DNA of 64,000 nt. Source: Thysanoteuthis rhombus (Eukaryota; Mollusca; Cephalopoda; Oegopsida; Thysanoteuthidae). This document shows, in pieces, positions 1-12,020 of this stretch; the first letter of the stretch is position 1; each line of letters begins with the position of its first letter. Below the pieces are notes generated by a model. It did no database searches and had not been told where the DNA came from. It was given only the letters and a program-made list of their open reading frames with translations. Both the position numbers and the translations under genes were made by a program. The stretch lies in the NCBI GenBank assembly GCA_963457665.1, contig OY735222.1, positions 43,914,043 through 43,978,042 of the forward strand, written 5' to 3'.

Positions 1-25
1 AAAAAATATTACAGTTAGATTTGTG

Positions 26-29
<4 letters not shown>

Positions 30-62
<33 letters not shown>
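30..62. repeat. (TA)n microsatellite
   Basis: Uninterrupted TA dinucleotides of about 32 bp near the window edge. No other content is implied. Confidence 0.95.
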
Positions 63-64
<2 letters not shown>

Positions 65-760
65 AATCCTTATTACCTGGGAAGGAGGGGATGATTTATT
101 CAAACCTACACGCATGTTTATGTTTGTCTTGAAATTCCTTCTTGCGTATATATGTAATTTTGGAAGTACTTACATAATAAAGTTGTAAAGTATGAATGCA
201 TTTTTGTTATTTCGTTGAGAACTACGCATCACAGAGAAAAATAAAAGGCATATTGGAAATCAGAAGGGCTTCATTTACGCACAGCTCACTCACTCTTTAT
301 TTGATTTCATGATATGTCTATGGAACATCATTTGTTGTCCAATGTTTTCAGATTTGGAGCTTATTGCCGAGGAACACCAGGAAGATGAGCTTCTAATTAA
401 TAAAAAGTTATAAGAATGTCTTTATTTTGTATGAATGTATCTATTTATTAGATTCAAATAAGCACATGCAGGTCTATAATAGGTAGTCGTAGTAATGTAA
501 GATTAGTCAGTTTGGCTGGGTTGGTAAGTCTGGACTGATATTTGAATATAATTCAATGTTTATTCCGTATTTGAAGTCAAAACACAAGGAAAATACATTT
601 TTTATGAACTTCTGAATTGTTATTCCATATTCAAAACAAATCACGTAGAGAAATTTTACAGTTGGCACATACATTAAGTAACCGTAACCACCAAAGGTGG
701 CAAGAGGTTTCTATCCCTTTTTTTGCGTGCATGTGTTTGTGTCTTACGGTGCTATCAGCC
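63..760. other. No gene seen
   Basis: AT-rich sequence. Short open frames on both strands have no recognisable domain. I see no RNA gene or repeat with a second copy in this window. Confidence 0.6.
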
Positions 761-1005
761 ATTCCCTTTTGTCAAGAGACTTTAAAATCGTCATCATTAC
801 TCCACTAGACCCTTTTTCAATAAGATTTATTCGGAAAGAAAATTTTTTGAACTTCCACGGGTTTCCAGAATCTAGATGTTTCTAGATGTTTGGGGGGGGG
901 GATTCACTCTATTCTAGATGTTTTCATATGGAAAATGCCATAAATAGAATCGATTCTGACTTTGTTTTTACTATGGAATTTTTCTTTACCTGATCTATTA
1001 TGTAT
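760..1005 (-). repeat. R3 interspersed repeat, minus copy
   Basis: Read on the minus strand this resembles 53,200-53,470. Shared features are a 'GGAAAA..ATCTA' stretch, repeated 'ACATCTAGA' words, then 'CTAGTGGAGTA', and then a 'GACAAAA' word. A G9-10 run at about 892-901 interrupts it. No coding capacity is visible. R3 is a name used only here, defined by similarity within this window. Confidence 0.55.
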
Positions 1006-4000
1006 TTCAAATCAAAATATAATAGAAACAAGAACGGAATTCTAAGGATGTAAACAGCGGATAATGGAGAACCAGTGAGATGGAAACCACAGACAAAGAT
1101 GACCACTGAAAGATAAACCGTGGATAAGAGGGGATCAACAAAAGGGAAGCTATCAATCACATAAATGAAATTTTAAAAAAAAATCCATACATATAATGAG
1201 CACTTTTGCAAATTACCTTCCGATCATAACATAATTGCGTCGTGGAAACTCTTAAAAATTCACGTCTGATCATCACATATTAAAACAGCTTGAGATGGGT
1301 TGAGGCTTGAAAAAAATTGAAATAAGGATACTTGGACCATCAAAAATAAATTACACAATAAAGTAACTTTAGGCTGCTTAGTACCGATCCATACTTAAAT
1401 CATCCTGTCATTGACAGGTATATGCTACTTCTAATCTGTAATCCAATTCTCGTGAACGCTGATGACATAAGTTTATATCTACAACAAGAATTGACTTTTG
1501 AAAAAAATAGTAAATGAATGTTCTTCGGTGACAAAAGAAGATGTGCAACTGAAAGGGAAAATGCGCATATTTTATATTTCTATCACATGAATTTATTTAA
1601 TAAAAGAATAAATGATGTCAGTCAACAGGGGACCGACAAAGTGACATTGAGATGTTGGACACATTTAAACATATGTGTATTATTTGATTAATGTACTTTT
1701 AAACTGCAGAATGAAAAGAAAACAAAGCAGTATGAAAGATGGTTGAAGCACAAAAATTATAAACAAATGAAGGTTGACCGAAAAAAGTTATCAATTCAAA
1801 TGTTCTTCCAACATTCCATCTGCAGTCCCTCCTTACTAAGTGCACTACCTATATCAATTTTTGTTGCATAATTACATACACGATATCTGTCACCCTGGTT
1901 TACTCTCAGATCCATGTCTATCCTTTTTTCTGAATTCGTTTTCGAATCTTTTTCTTGTTTCCATGTTTGCCACTGATATATCATAGTATAAGGCATTGAT
2001 TGTATACTTCAGGTTTTAAGCATATTGACAATTTGCTCTTCAGTGAGTCTCTATTCATACGAATAAAAAATATCCAGATCCAACTTTTATCGTACAAGGA
2101 GAAAAAGATTTTAAAATGTTGAAATACACCATCCTTAACAATCGTGTGAAGTGGGGAGCGGTCGCCCCTTTGCCCTTCTTCTAGCCACACCAATGCACCC
2201 AACCTCTTTTCAAAGCTCTTCTGCACGGTTCCAATAATGATCTTTTATCTGATTATGGTTCTGTTGGGAAGTTTGAGTATGGAGGGTTTTTTTTACAAAA
2301 ATTCTTAGAAGGTGTTTAATAAGTATTTTTGACACGGGTGCGCATCTGCCATCTGCTATGTTTTCCAGCTATACAGAAATGTCAGCCGCTCGATCACAAA
2401 ATATGTCATATTTCTGTTAATACTACAACTCTTTGCATGAAACTTTCACCATATTCAACGATTTAAATAGAAGTGGTAAAAGTGATGAATATTTGCCCAA
2501 TTTTCTAGTATTCTTAATATTTCATGCCTTGCGAATTTATGTATCTTTGTTTACAGGTTGCTTGAATGAAATGAACAAAAGGGTGTTATTAACTTTTCTA
2601 TAGTCAGCAGTGAAGTGCAAGAAAAAGTGAGGGGTGAAGGGCTGCCTGCTCCTGGAGGTGCCCCCTCCCCACCTCAAATACATATGATCCCGAAAAAACA
2701 TCAAAATCTAACCTATTTCAAAGATGTTTTGGGGTGAGTATTTTTGACAGTGATTAGTTCAAATGGAGTAATTTTAGTAATATACAGATGATGGGGGAAC
2801 CTCTTCCACAAAAATAAGGGGATGCAATTTTAACACGTTCTCACAACACGACACCACTTTATAGAGTGTCGAAAGACGGTGTATTGGATTTCAAATTAGA
2901 TAAGAAATCATGTGCAATAAAAGTGATGATAGTGTGTTGAATACTGGTAATGATAGAAAATTAATTAGACAGCAGCAAAATGTGAAATGACATTGTTACT
3001 AACCGTTTGAAGTCATTCGGGTACGCCGTAGTACTTTACCACCATATGCATATTGCAAGCTACGAACAATTTTAATGTCGAAAGAATAGAAAATGAAGAT
3101 AAAGCGAGAACCATTAAAAGCAAGAAACTCTGAAGAGGAAAACCTGCACGTTTTCTTTTCACAGCCATTCATACAGAATTTACTGTCATTAGAAGCTGCA
3201 ATCCTGTTAAAGAATGTGTCTCTCTATTTAGAGAACGCGTTTAGAGGTGAACTTTTTGAATCAATTATAAATTTCGGTAATGCTCAGGACCTTAAAAGCG
3301 CTTGGACTTGAAGTAAAATACCTAATGTGTTTATAAACGTTCCCATTACATTATTTGATATAAATTCAAATTCCATTGAAAGGTGTGATTCCTCGAAAAT
3401 GAAGATAATAAAGAATTTGAAACATGGAAACGTTCGCAAAAGTAGAATTTTGAGACAGACTTTACTACGAATAATATACCACAACGTTTAAAAGCAAAAC
3501 ATTGATGAAAACCTACGATTCAGCAGGTCTCAGTGTCAGTCAGCTACACTGGAATTATCCATTACCATAACTTTGCACAATATGCACTTAAGCAGTCTCG
3601 GAGTGGAGTCACAATTCCAAGACTGATTCATACATTATTGATGCCTTTGTCAACCTTTATCACGGAAAAGCTAGCTTAGGCAGGAGGTCCTCATGACATT
3701 GTATGCGTATTCCTAAAGAGAAAATTCTTAACTTTCCTGCAATGATAAAGTTTTAAGTCGTATTTCAAACAGGTAAAATATCCTGGTCTCCCAAGAAATT
3801 TCTGTCTCAGATTTATTCACGATGAATGTGAATGAGGAGCAATATGAAAACTCAGACATGTTATGGCAGTTTTTAAGAGATACACATAACGTTCTATTCA
3901 GTTCTGAGATTAATGATACGGAAGAAAACCTTAAATTGCCTGAGTCATCGTAGAGTGCTTTGAATTTGTCAACTGTAGAAACAAGTTGAATTCTCCAGCA

Positions 4001-4890
4001 ATACCAAATCCAGGAACTCGATATACGACTGTTTACACAGCAAATCAATCCAGATTAATTGAAAAAGATTGATCTTGCTCTGGGAGCCTTTCATGTGGCT
4101 GTATTTTTGTTTGGTCGTTCGGGTGAATATGCTCGTGAAAGTAGGGTTTCAAATGTGTCCTTCGAGTACTCTGTATTTCGGGTAACCATGGCGGAGTCTT
4201 TTTTATTATCAATATTCGATTAGTTTATACTTTTATTCTGATTTTCAGTTGCTTTCTATCACAATTTTGACTTTGTTCTACGGCAACGAGTAAACTGCAA
4301 TCGGAAATAAAGAGCAAGTCCACACGAAATATAATGCTACAATACTCTATCGAATAATAAGAATGAATTGAAGATGACAGAGTCTGTTTTATAAAGAAAA
4401 CGCTACGCGACGGGAGTAAAATGGATGCTTATGTTGGGGAAAACCACCTTCAAGCTGCTAGTGTAGTCATTTCTGAAAGAGAACTCCATTGAGTTTTATG
4501 CATCAGAGTTTGAAAAGTTATTTCAAATTCAGCAGAGTAATTCTTTGGCAAGAGACAAAAAGTAGATCATGTGGATCTGAATGTCAATGTGAGATAGCTG
4601 ATCGTAGACTTCAAGAGGTTTGTTGATCGCAGAAAGCAACTGTTTCTGTACTGGGATAATGTTTCAAGACTGCTCTGGCTTCAGAGAAATTCTATCTGTT
4701 CTGATAGACAAGGATTATGGAGATGACACCTTCCGACAGTATTTTAGATGTTTCATTCTGTTAACTATCAGGGATAGACTTGGTTATGTGTAGAAGATAT
4801 AACAAGACTTCCCAAGAAAGTTCCGACGGCTGAAATGTCCATGAAATGGAAGCAAACGATAAAACATCATCAATTTACAATTGCTGCCGT
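1006..4890. other. Long stretch without recognised gene or repeat
   Basis: About 3.9 kb of AT-rich sequence. The longest open frame, at 3,728-4,048 minus (106 codons), has no recognisable domain or biased composition. A small interrupted palindrome (CCTGTCA and TGACAGG around one base) sits near 1,405. Introns or intergenic DNA would look the same. Cryptic old transposon sequence cannot be excluded by eye. Confidence 0.5.
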
Positions 4891-4894
4891 ATAT

Positions 4895-5010
4895 ATTAGA
4901 TCGAGGGACGAGGTGGACAAATTCAGAAAATACTGGCTCCGCAACGCCCATGATAGGGAAGTGTGGCACAACATGGGGAAGGTCTATGTCCAACGACGGA
5001 CGTTAAAAAA

Positions 5011-5060
<50 letters not shown>

Positions 5061-5106
5061 GGTGGTGGTGATGATGATGTTGATGATGATGATGATGATG
5101 ATGATG
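4895..5106 (+). mobile_element. F2 non-LTR retrotransposon 3' end with (GAT)n tail
   Basis: The plus strand encodes the last residues of the F2 ORF: a DKFRKYW-like stretch, HDRE, then VQRRTLK. It runs directly into an ATG/GAT and GGT trinucleotide tail from 5,011 to 5,106. The end matches copies at 8,040, 41,250 and 48,200. This is a strongly 5'-truncated insertion. RTE-type elements are known to end in short tandem tails, and placing F2 near RTE is my inference from the C-terminal motif. Confidence 0.8.
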
Positions 5107-5865
5107 CGTTAAAACAAACCATTGATAGATCTCAAAAGAGCTCATCCGGTGTCATAGGGTGGACGAAACAAAATGGATGAACTTTCACCAATACAGTATT
5201 CAATAGAAAATCAATCATAGATAAACATCGTATCATATATAGAGTGGGGGGGATTTATTATAACTCAATCTATGGATCAATTTACCATTACAGCTTATCT
5301 TCGTTGATCAAATTATAATACGAAAAGGATTATCTTGAAAAATCTTCAGATAAACTCAGATTGTGGCTGCACCATTATAGGAAGAACGCGGACATAGAAG
5401 TGCCAAGAGAAATTGTTGAGGTTATTCTTCTATTCCCACCTTCAATACTACTACATTACACCCTAGTGAGTTCGGTTTTGAAGTAAAAGAATCTGGTTCG
5501 ATACTGCGGGGCAACTAGAATAAGTATTCCAATGAATTTATAGTAGTATGTAGTCGTGTAAAACGCGCCAAATCCTCTTTTTGTTGTTGGGAGTATTATG
5601 TTACTTTGAGTGTAAAATGTGAAGGAGGCGGGTAAAATTTACAAAAAACAACGATCATGATAAACTCTTGGCGGATATTCATTTTTATGATAATATAGTA
5701 TCATTCTATTCAAGGTGAAATATTAAAAACCTTTTGTAGTATCAAAAAGAATTATTCAGATTAATAACAATTGTGAACAAAAACCAAAGCAGTTATAAAA
5801 GCATTGATATTAACCTTGTATTTATTAACTACAACATATCAACCCATTTCCCATGAAAATCAGGC
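5107..5865. other. No gene seen
   Basis: AT-rich sequence with frequent stops in all frames. No repeat copy recognised. Confidence 0.5.
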
Positions 5866-5869
5866 CAGT

Positions 5870-6065
5870 ATTACCAATGATATGACAAGTTTCATGATTG
5901 AATAGCGGCCATCTTTGATGATGTCATTGCTAGAAAACCAACCAGGCGGCAAATGTCGAAAATACCCCCCAAACACCCACTGAGCATCTATATTAACATC
6001 TCCCTCCAATTACTAATTCTATAACGGTGACAAGACTCCTCTTTGCTGGCCATTCTTGGTGAAAC
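5870..6065 (+). repeat. R5 direct repeat, copy 1
   Basis: Contains 'GGCCATCTTTGATGATGTCAT', then an 'AGGCGGCAAATGTC' block, then 'ATCTCCCTCCAAT' and 'TTGCTGGCC' words. All recur in the same order at 6,610-6,790. The two copies are about 730 bp apart, in the same orientation and moderately diverged. No coding sequence. Confidence 0.7.
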
Positions 6066-6605
6066 AAAGATGAACTGATAAGTGATGCGTTGCTATTTCA
6101 CACGTCACATGGAACTATCTCAGTTGGCAGACCCCAATGCACGTACATTCATCAACTGACTGATTACGTTGGATGTCTTCCAGAGGATCTCTTTCTGTGG
6201 TGGAGGACCGGATAGGATGAAGGGAACGTGACACGAGTGTCCAAAAAGACGTCCTGATTTAATGTTCAACATCTTCCTTCTAGTTCTGTCACAAGGTCGA
6301 GATATTAATCTAGTTTTTCACTTTCTTTCAATCTTGTGTCTCTGGTCTGCTGGGGCAGCGAAATCCACAATCTGATAAGTAAATACATGATTATGCATCA
6401 TTAATTTAAAAAAACAAACAAACATATCTCCTTTTTTTATTTTCTTCTTCGTTTCCAATATATTTTTCATATTCGTCTCTTTGGCGGGTTTGGGGATAAA
6501 TCATGCACTTGCAAATTAACTAACTTATAACTTTTTACTATTCCCCTGATTGTCCTACGGGCAAATCTTAATGGCTTTAAAAAAAAGATCTTGCAACATG
6601 CAAAT
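6066..6605. other. Spacer between R5 copies, no gene
   Basis: Mixed sequence with a poly-T and poly-A rich patch around 6,400-6,480. No feature recognised. Confidence 0.5.
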
Positions 6606-6609
6606 AAAA

Positions 6610-6790
6610 ATAATGACAAGTTTTGTGATCAAGTGGCTGCCATCTTTGATGACATCATAGCTGGAAAAGCTTCCCGGTGGCAGATGTCCACCCAAGTCAA
6701 AGATACTCACTCCTAATCATCCACACGGATATCTCCCTCCAATCACAAACTATAAGGGAGAGAATATTCCGCATTGCTGACCGATAACTT
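6610..6790 (+). repeat. R5 direct repeat, copy 2
   Basis: Second copy of the 5,870-6,065 block. Order of shared words: a 'GACAAGTTT' word, 'GCCATCTTTGATGACATCAT', 'GGTGGCAGATGTCC', 'ATCTCCCTCCAATCA', 'TTGCTGACC'. Confidence 0.7.
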
Positions 6791-6984
6791 TATTTTTCTT
6801 CATTCTTTTTTTTTTCTTCACTAATTAAACGACCTTTTTTTTCTAAACGCTTGTCAGAGAATTTGAAAGGTTGTACGTATCGATCGGTTATTCCTCAAAT
6901 TGGATGAATTTTCTATAAACATGGTTTAAAAAATAAGTCCTTACGCTGACTGAGATTTCAGCTGTTCCTCCTTGGGCTCTGTAT

Positions 6985-7475
6985 ATCATCCTCCTCATCA
7001 TCATCCGTTTAGCATCCGTCGTTGAACATAGACACTCCTCAGCATTCGCCAGACCTCTCTATTATGGGTGTCGCGAAGTCAATACTTTCTTAACTTGTCT
7101 ATTACATCCAGACATCTTATTTTTTGCCCACCACAGTTTTGTATATGATCTCTGGGGATCTTTGTTACGAGTCATGATGTCCATCGGTCGTCTGTCATTC
7201 TTGCAACATGACAAGCCCATTGCCATTTGAGTCTTCCAAGAGATTTCATGATATCTCTAACTCCTATTTTAATCTAATATCCTGCGCTGTTTTGTGATCT
7301 CTCCTCGTGATGTTAAGCACGATTCCCTCCAGTGCATGTTGCATGGTTCTCAATTTGAGGGTCAATCTTTCAGTTAGGTTCCATGTCTCTGCTTCATAGG
7401 TGACTATCGGGGTGATGCATTGGTTTAAGACCCTTCTTCTTAAAGAATGGGAATTTTTTTTATTCTTAAAGGTTG
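6985..7475 (-). mobile_element. F2 non-LTR retrotransposon 3' fragment
   Basis: The minus strand encodes an ETWNLTERLTLKLRTMQ-like stretch, then DHKTAQDI. Further on, broken by frameshifts, come equivalents of the WQWAGHV block and the final HDRE to VQRRTL segment. The minus-strand 3' end reaches a short GAT-rich tail near 6,985-7,005. The element is 5'-truncated and dead. It lies head-to-head with the plus copy at 7,660, with about 185 bp between. Confidence 0.8.
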
Positions 7476-7659
7476 AGCTTGCTCTACTGGAAGATTGCCA
7501 TCCTAGATAAATTCTTCCCTTGATTTCTTTTTCTTTTGAGGGTTCACCGAGGATTGTTTTCCTAGGTAAATGTAGTGGTCTACTTTTTCCGGGTCTGTGT
7601 TTTCTATTTGGATTGTTTGGATTGTGTTTATCCTCAAATTCATTGGAATATTTATTTGA

Positions 7660-8075
7660 GTTGCTCCATGGAACTTAACCAAGAAACAGGCCTGCAAACT
7701 GAGAAGTATGCAACGTGCGCATGAGAGAATCATGCTCAACCTTACATGGAGAGATCACAAGACAGCACAGTATATAAGGAAAAAAAACAGGTGTTCGTGA
7801 CATCATAGAAACTATTTAAAAAACTCAAATGGCAATGGGCAGGCCATGTTGCAAGAATGAAAGACAACCGATGGACATCACGTCTCACAACATGGATCTC
7901 CAGAGATCACACAAGAAACCGAGGCCGACAGAACACAAGATAGAGAGATGGATTAGACAGATTTAGAAAATACTGGCGCTGCGATGCTCATGATAGGGAA
8001 TTGCGGCAAATCCTGGGGAAGATCTATGTCCAACGACGGACGTTAAAAGACTGGTGATGATGATTATGACAGTAG
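7660..8075 (+). mobile_element. F2 non-LTR retrotransposon 3' fragment, best-preserved copy
   Basis: Plus-strand translation, with one frameshift in an A-run near 7,780 and a few stops, reads in order: WNLTKKQACKLRSMQRAHER, LNLTWRDHKTAQYIR, then WQWAGHVARMKDNRWTS, WISRDHTRNRGRQ, FRKYWRCDAHDRE and KIYVQRRTLKDW. The arrangement is that of the C-terminal end of a non-LTR retrotransposon polyprotein, after the reverse transcriptase. A weak GATGATGATT tail follows. The 5' end is truncated. Confidence 0.88.
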
Positions 8076-8720
8076 CAAACCATTTTCTTTTACTTCAAAA
8101 CCAAATTTAATAGGGCGTAATGTAGTAGCGTTGAAGGTTGGAATAAAAGAATAACCACAATAAATTCTCTTTACACTTCTATGTCTGTGTTTTTCCCATA
8201 ACAATGCAGTCACCATTTGAGTTCATCTGAAGATTTTCAAGATAATCCTTTGTTTATTGTACATGACATTTGTTCTATTGAAGTTCGTGTGTAGCCCAAA
8301 TTTTTTTATTACTCTCTTCCTTCAGTTCATCTAGCATTACATCATGAAGGTACTACTTCTTCAGCCCGTTGGCTATATGTGAATTAGACATAGAGGTGTC
8401 AAGTACCCGGAGTGGTGTCCCTCACTTCGCCCTGTTCAAACTTGATATGACCAGGGAATAAAGTTTGAACACTGATTGCAATCTAATGCCAACCATCTCA
8501 TGATTGATGACAAATTAGATTTTTTTTAATTCATATGATTCAATTCAAAAATGGAATTAACAACTACTGGGTGTGACAGGAATTAATTGATAGAGAGAAA
8601 AAAATAATTGAATTGATTAGACTTTTTTGGTATCTCTCGTCACTAATTAAACTGCCTTCGATTTTTGATTTTTTCCTACAGAAACCAAATTGCCAATTTA
8701 ACTGCCACATGCAGTTAAGA
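8076..8720. other. No gene seen
   Basis: AT-rich sequence between the F2 copy and the pyrimidine tract. No recognised element. Confidence 0.5.
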
Positions 8721-8724
8721 TCCA

Positions 8725-9580
8725 CTTCATTCTTTCTCCTTCATTTCTCCTTCTGCTGCATCTTATTTTACGCATTTTTATTTTTTTTCGTTCTTCTTCT
8801 TTTCCTTCGTAGTCTTCTTCTTTCCTTTTTTTTTCTTTTAAGGTTTTGTTTAGATGTAAGCATCTTTATTTTCATTTTTTATTTTACATTTTCTTTCCTT
8901 TTTTCTTCTTCATCATTCTGTTCTTCCTTTTTTCTTCTCTTTATCTTTTTTCTTCTTGTTTCCTACATATTTCATTCCATTTTTGTTTCTTCTTCGTCCC
9001 TTTTCTAGTTGTCAATTTCTTCTACAAATTTTTCTCCCTGTTTGATTCTTTCACTTTTTCTTCTTCTTTTTCTACTTCTTTTTTTTCTGCCATTTTCTTT
9101 TCCCGAACCTCTCCATCTCGATGTCATATCTCATTCACTCCTCCTCAAGGAATCCTTTCTTTTCAGACTCTCCCTTAAAACAAATCTTTCTTTACATCTA
9201 TCTTCCTTATTTCTTTCTTCATTCCTCCTCTTTCTTTCTTCTTTCTTTCTTCCTTTCTTTTTTCTCTCTTTCTTTCTTTCTTTCTTTCTTTCTTTATCCC
9301 CCCTTCTCTCACATTCTATTCATTATGACTGTCTTTCTTTCTCTTTATTTTCGCCTTCATTCATTTTCTTTCTCTTTCGCACAATAATATCTTATTTCAC
9401 CTTTCTTTCTTCTGCTATTAAGCTAAATCTTTCTTCTTCTCTTTCTAATTCTTATTCCTATTTTTCTCCTCTTTACTGTCCCGATCTTTTCTTCTTTCGT
9501 TAACATTGTCTCTTTCTCTTTAATTCCCGCCCCCAACCGTCTCCTCTACTTTTTCCTGTCCTTCTTTTCCGCCTTTTTTT
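8725..9580 (+). repeat. Long pyrimidine-rich tract with (TTTC)n core
   Basis: About 850 bp in which the plus strand is almost all T and C, with a regular CTTT core at about 9,225-9,298. The long Leu/Phe/Ser open frames across it (131 and 164 codons, for example) result from having few purines and therefore few stop codons. They are not genes. Confidence 0.9.
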
Positions 9581-9734
9581 TCTTTTCAGAATTCAGTGTT
9601 CCCCCCCCCACACACACACACCCTGGGGCAGCAAAAACTGAAAGTTTCTCCATTTTTAACGCGTATAGACCTTGCCAATGATGGAAGAAAAATAAAAAAA
9701 AATTACACTCCATTATGTCCAGAAAAAAAAAAGT

Positions 9735-10040
9735 AATTTCTTGTTTTGTCTTTTTTGTGAGGGGGGGTTCTCCCCAACCCATCCCGAATAGGTACCAAAT
9801 AAGGGGTTCAGTTTGCAATGTAAGTTGATGTTGAATTGGTCCCTTAGTTTGTGCTTGGCAGCATTCATACTTTTTTCCTTCAAAGGTCTGAATTTTTAAA
9901 TGATCGCTAACTAACAAAAGGCCTCTTTCCTTTATTCTAATCACCTCTTACCCGGCATGCTGCCAAAATACAATGTTTGTCTGACGGTTCCTATTGGGTG
10001 ACTAACCAGACCTGATTATTTTTTTTCATCCTGCTGAGTT
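9735..10040 (+). repeat. R2 interspersed repeat, partial plus copy
   Basis: Shares ordered words with 36,730-37,215: 'TTTGTGCTTGGCAGC', 'GATCGCTAACTAACAAAAGG', 'GGCATGCTGCCAAAA' and the end motif 'GTGACTAACCAGACCTG'. It lacks the 5' portion of fuller copies. Non-coding. Confidence 0.7.
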
Positions 10041-10269
10041 TTCGTACGGGCAACTTACAAAGCCTCAAATCAAATACGATTAATTTCAAACAAAAGATTT
10101 TAAATAACTGTGTCAGCTTCATTAACGGTAACGCCATTTAGTTGACAACCCATTATTAAAAATCACACGTGAGAATTTATATGATGTCTCATTGGTGTCA
10201 TGGTGGGATCCAAAGTGAACGTGGTGGCACAAACCTCATTAGAAAAAAGATTTTGGTGCGAATCAAGAA

Positions 10270-10946
10270 TCATCAGGAGGGGAGAAACGTGACCAGGAAA
10301 GGGGGGAAAGAAGAAAAGAAAGAGAAAATATTACTTGAAGAAAGGGGGAAAGAAAGAAAATAAACAGATAGAAAAGAATGACATGGTCAGAATGGGGAAA
10401 AAAAGAAAGAAAATGAATGGGGAGAATGAAAGAAAGAATGGAGAAAAAGAAAGAAAACTAATTGAAGGAGAGAGAAGAAGAAAGAAAGGAAGGAATACAT
10501 AGTAGGAATTGAGAAAAAGAAAGAAAATAAACGGAAAAACGAAAGGGAACAAAGAATGTCACGGTTAAAATAAAGAGAACGAAAGAAAAAAGAATTAAAG
10601 AAAGAAAGGAAGGAATACGTTGTAAGTAAAGAAAGGAAAAAAGAAAGAAAGAAAGAAAGAAAGGATAGAGGTAAGGAACGGAGGGAAAAAGAAGGAAAAA
10701 CATAATAAGTTTGAGGAGAAAGAAAATAAAGACAAAGAAAGAAAGACAGAGTAAAATGAAACGACAAATTGGAAGAAAGAAAGAAAAAAGAAAGAAAGAA
10801 AGAAAGGGAGAAAGAAAGAAAGACAAAAGAAAGAAAGACAAAAGAAAGAAAAAAAGATGTAAAGAAAGGAAGAAAGAAAAAGAAGTTTACAAAGAGATGG
10901 GATAGGAGAAAGGAAAGAGAAAATTGTAAAAGGAGATCTTGAAGAT
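10270..10946 (+). repeat. Long purine-rich tract, (GAAA)n-like
   Basis: About 680 bp dominated by GAAA and GGAA on the plus strand. Long Lys/Glu/Arg open frames (plus) and Phe/Ser frames (minus) are compositional. It is roughly the reverse complement in character of the 8.7-9.6 kb tract. Confidence 0.9.
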
Positions 10947-10987
10947 CTTATTGTACTTGCTTTCTATCCGAAAGTAAGTACAATAAG
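10947..10987. repeat. Short perfect-type hairpin
   Basis: Left arm 10,947-10,964 (CTTATTGTACTTGCTTTC) pairs with right arm 10,970-10,987. All 18 positions pair, one as a G-T (G-U in RNA) pair, around a 5-base loop (TATCC). It lies exactly at the right border of the purine tract. No ORF or known RNA family recognised. Confidence 0.85.
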
Positions 10988-10989
10988 TG

Positions 10990-11945
10990 AAAGCAGAGAT
11001 GGAAAGAAAGATCAAACAAACAAACAAGCGTTATCGTCTGCTTCTTCATTTTTCTATTCGTCCGTCTCTTCCATCTCAGTATTTGTGTTCACTGAATACT
11101 GAGCAGACATCTTTTGTTCTCACGAGGTTACTATTTGCCGAGCACTCAAGAGATTCGGACTGCAGGCCTCCATTCGTTCTGTACACAAACCTACATTAGT
11201 TGTATGAATGCCAAACGGTTTTGCGTGGAGATTTCTCAGCATAAAGAGAAAGATGTACTTTTTCCCTATTTGATAAAATCTATCTCATGGTAAATATGAA
11301 CAAACGTCAATGCAAGATTTTTTCAGTCATTTTTTATAATGTTCAAACGATGTACTTTCTTCATTGCAATTTAAAGTCACTATTTGGGAAATTTCGTATC
11401 CCTTATTCGAAACCCTGCATTCGGAATTTCAGATTTCGGATTTGGGAATATTTGCCTATACATTATGAGATAGATCAGGAATAAGGCTTGTAATGTAAGT
11501 TGAGTAAGCTCGGGTTTTTTTATGTACGTTTGCTCCTTGATAATTAGATCATTACGAAAAACGATTGTTATTTGGTGATATTGTAAAATAGTTTTAAAGT
11601 TATCTTATAAGCCGTATTATTTTATTTTTACTGTTATGGGGATTTTTTATTTTTGTCTAGGTCCAACGAGTGTTTTGGATCTCAAAAAATTCCAATCTTT
11701 TGGGGTTTCAGATAAACGTTTCTCAACCTGTACTACAATTCCGAAAATTTCTAAATGAAACGACATTGCATTACAGTTTTTGAGTTGAATTATCTTTTTA
11801 AGTTCTTATTTGTTTCCCTTCCTTAAAACTAAACTAGAAATTCAGTTTTGCAAAACATATGAAATGGCGTTGTTTAATTCAAGGAAATGAATACACTAAT
11901 TTTTAAATGCTAATTCTTTTATCTTATATGATTTTCATCATAATA
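10990..11945. other. No gene seen
   Basis: AT-rich unique sequence. No domain in short ORFs (70 and 65 codons). Confidence 0.5.
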
Positions 11946-11948
11946 TTA

Positions 11949-11950
<2 letters not shown>

Positions 11951-12020
<70 letters not shown>
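11951..12020. repeat. (AT)n microsatellite
   Basis: About 70 bp of uninterrupted AT directly abutting an F1 fragment. Confidence 0.95.

Noticed and set aside
8613-9503. Membrane-like Phe/Ser/Leu proteins
   Set aside because: Artefact of the CT-rich tract.
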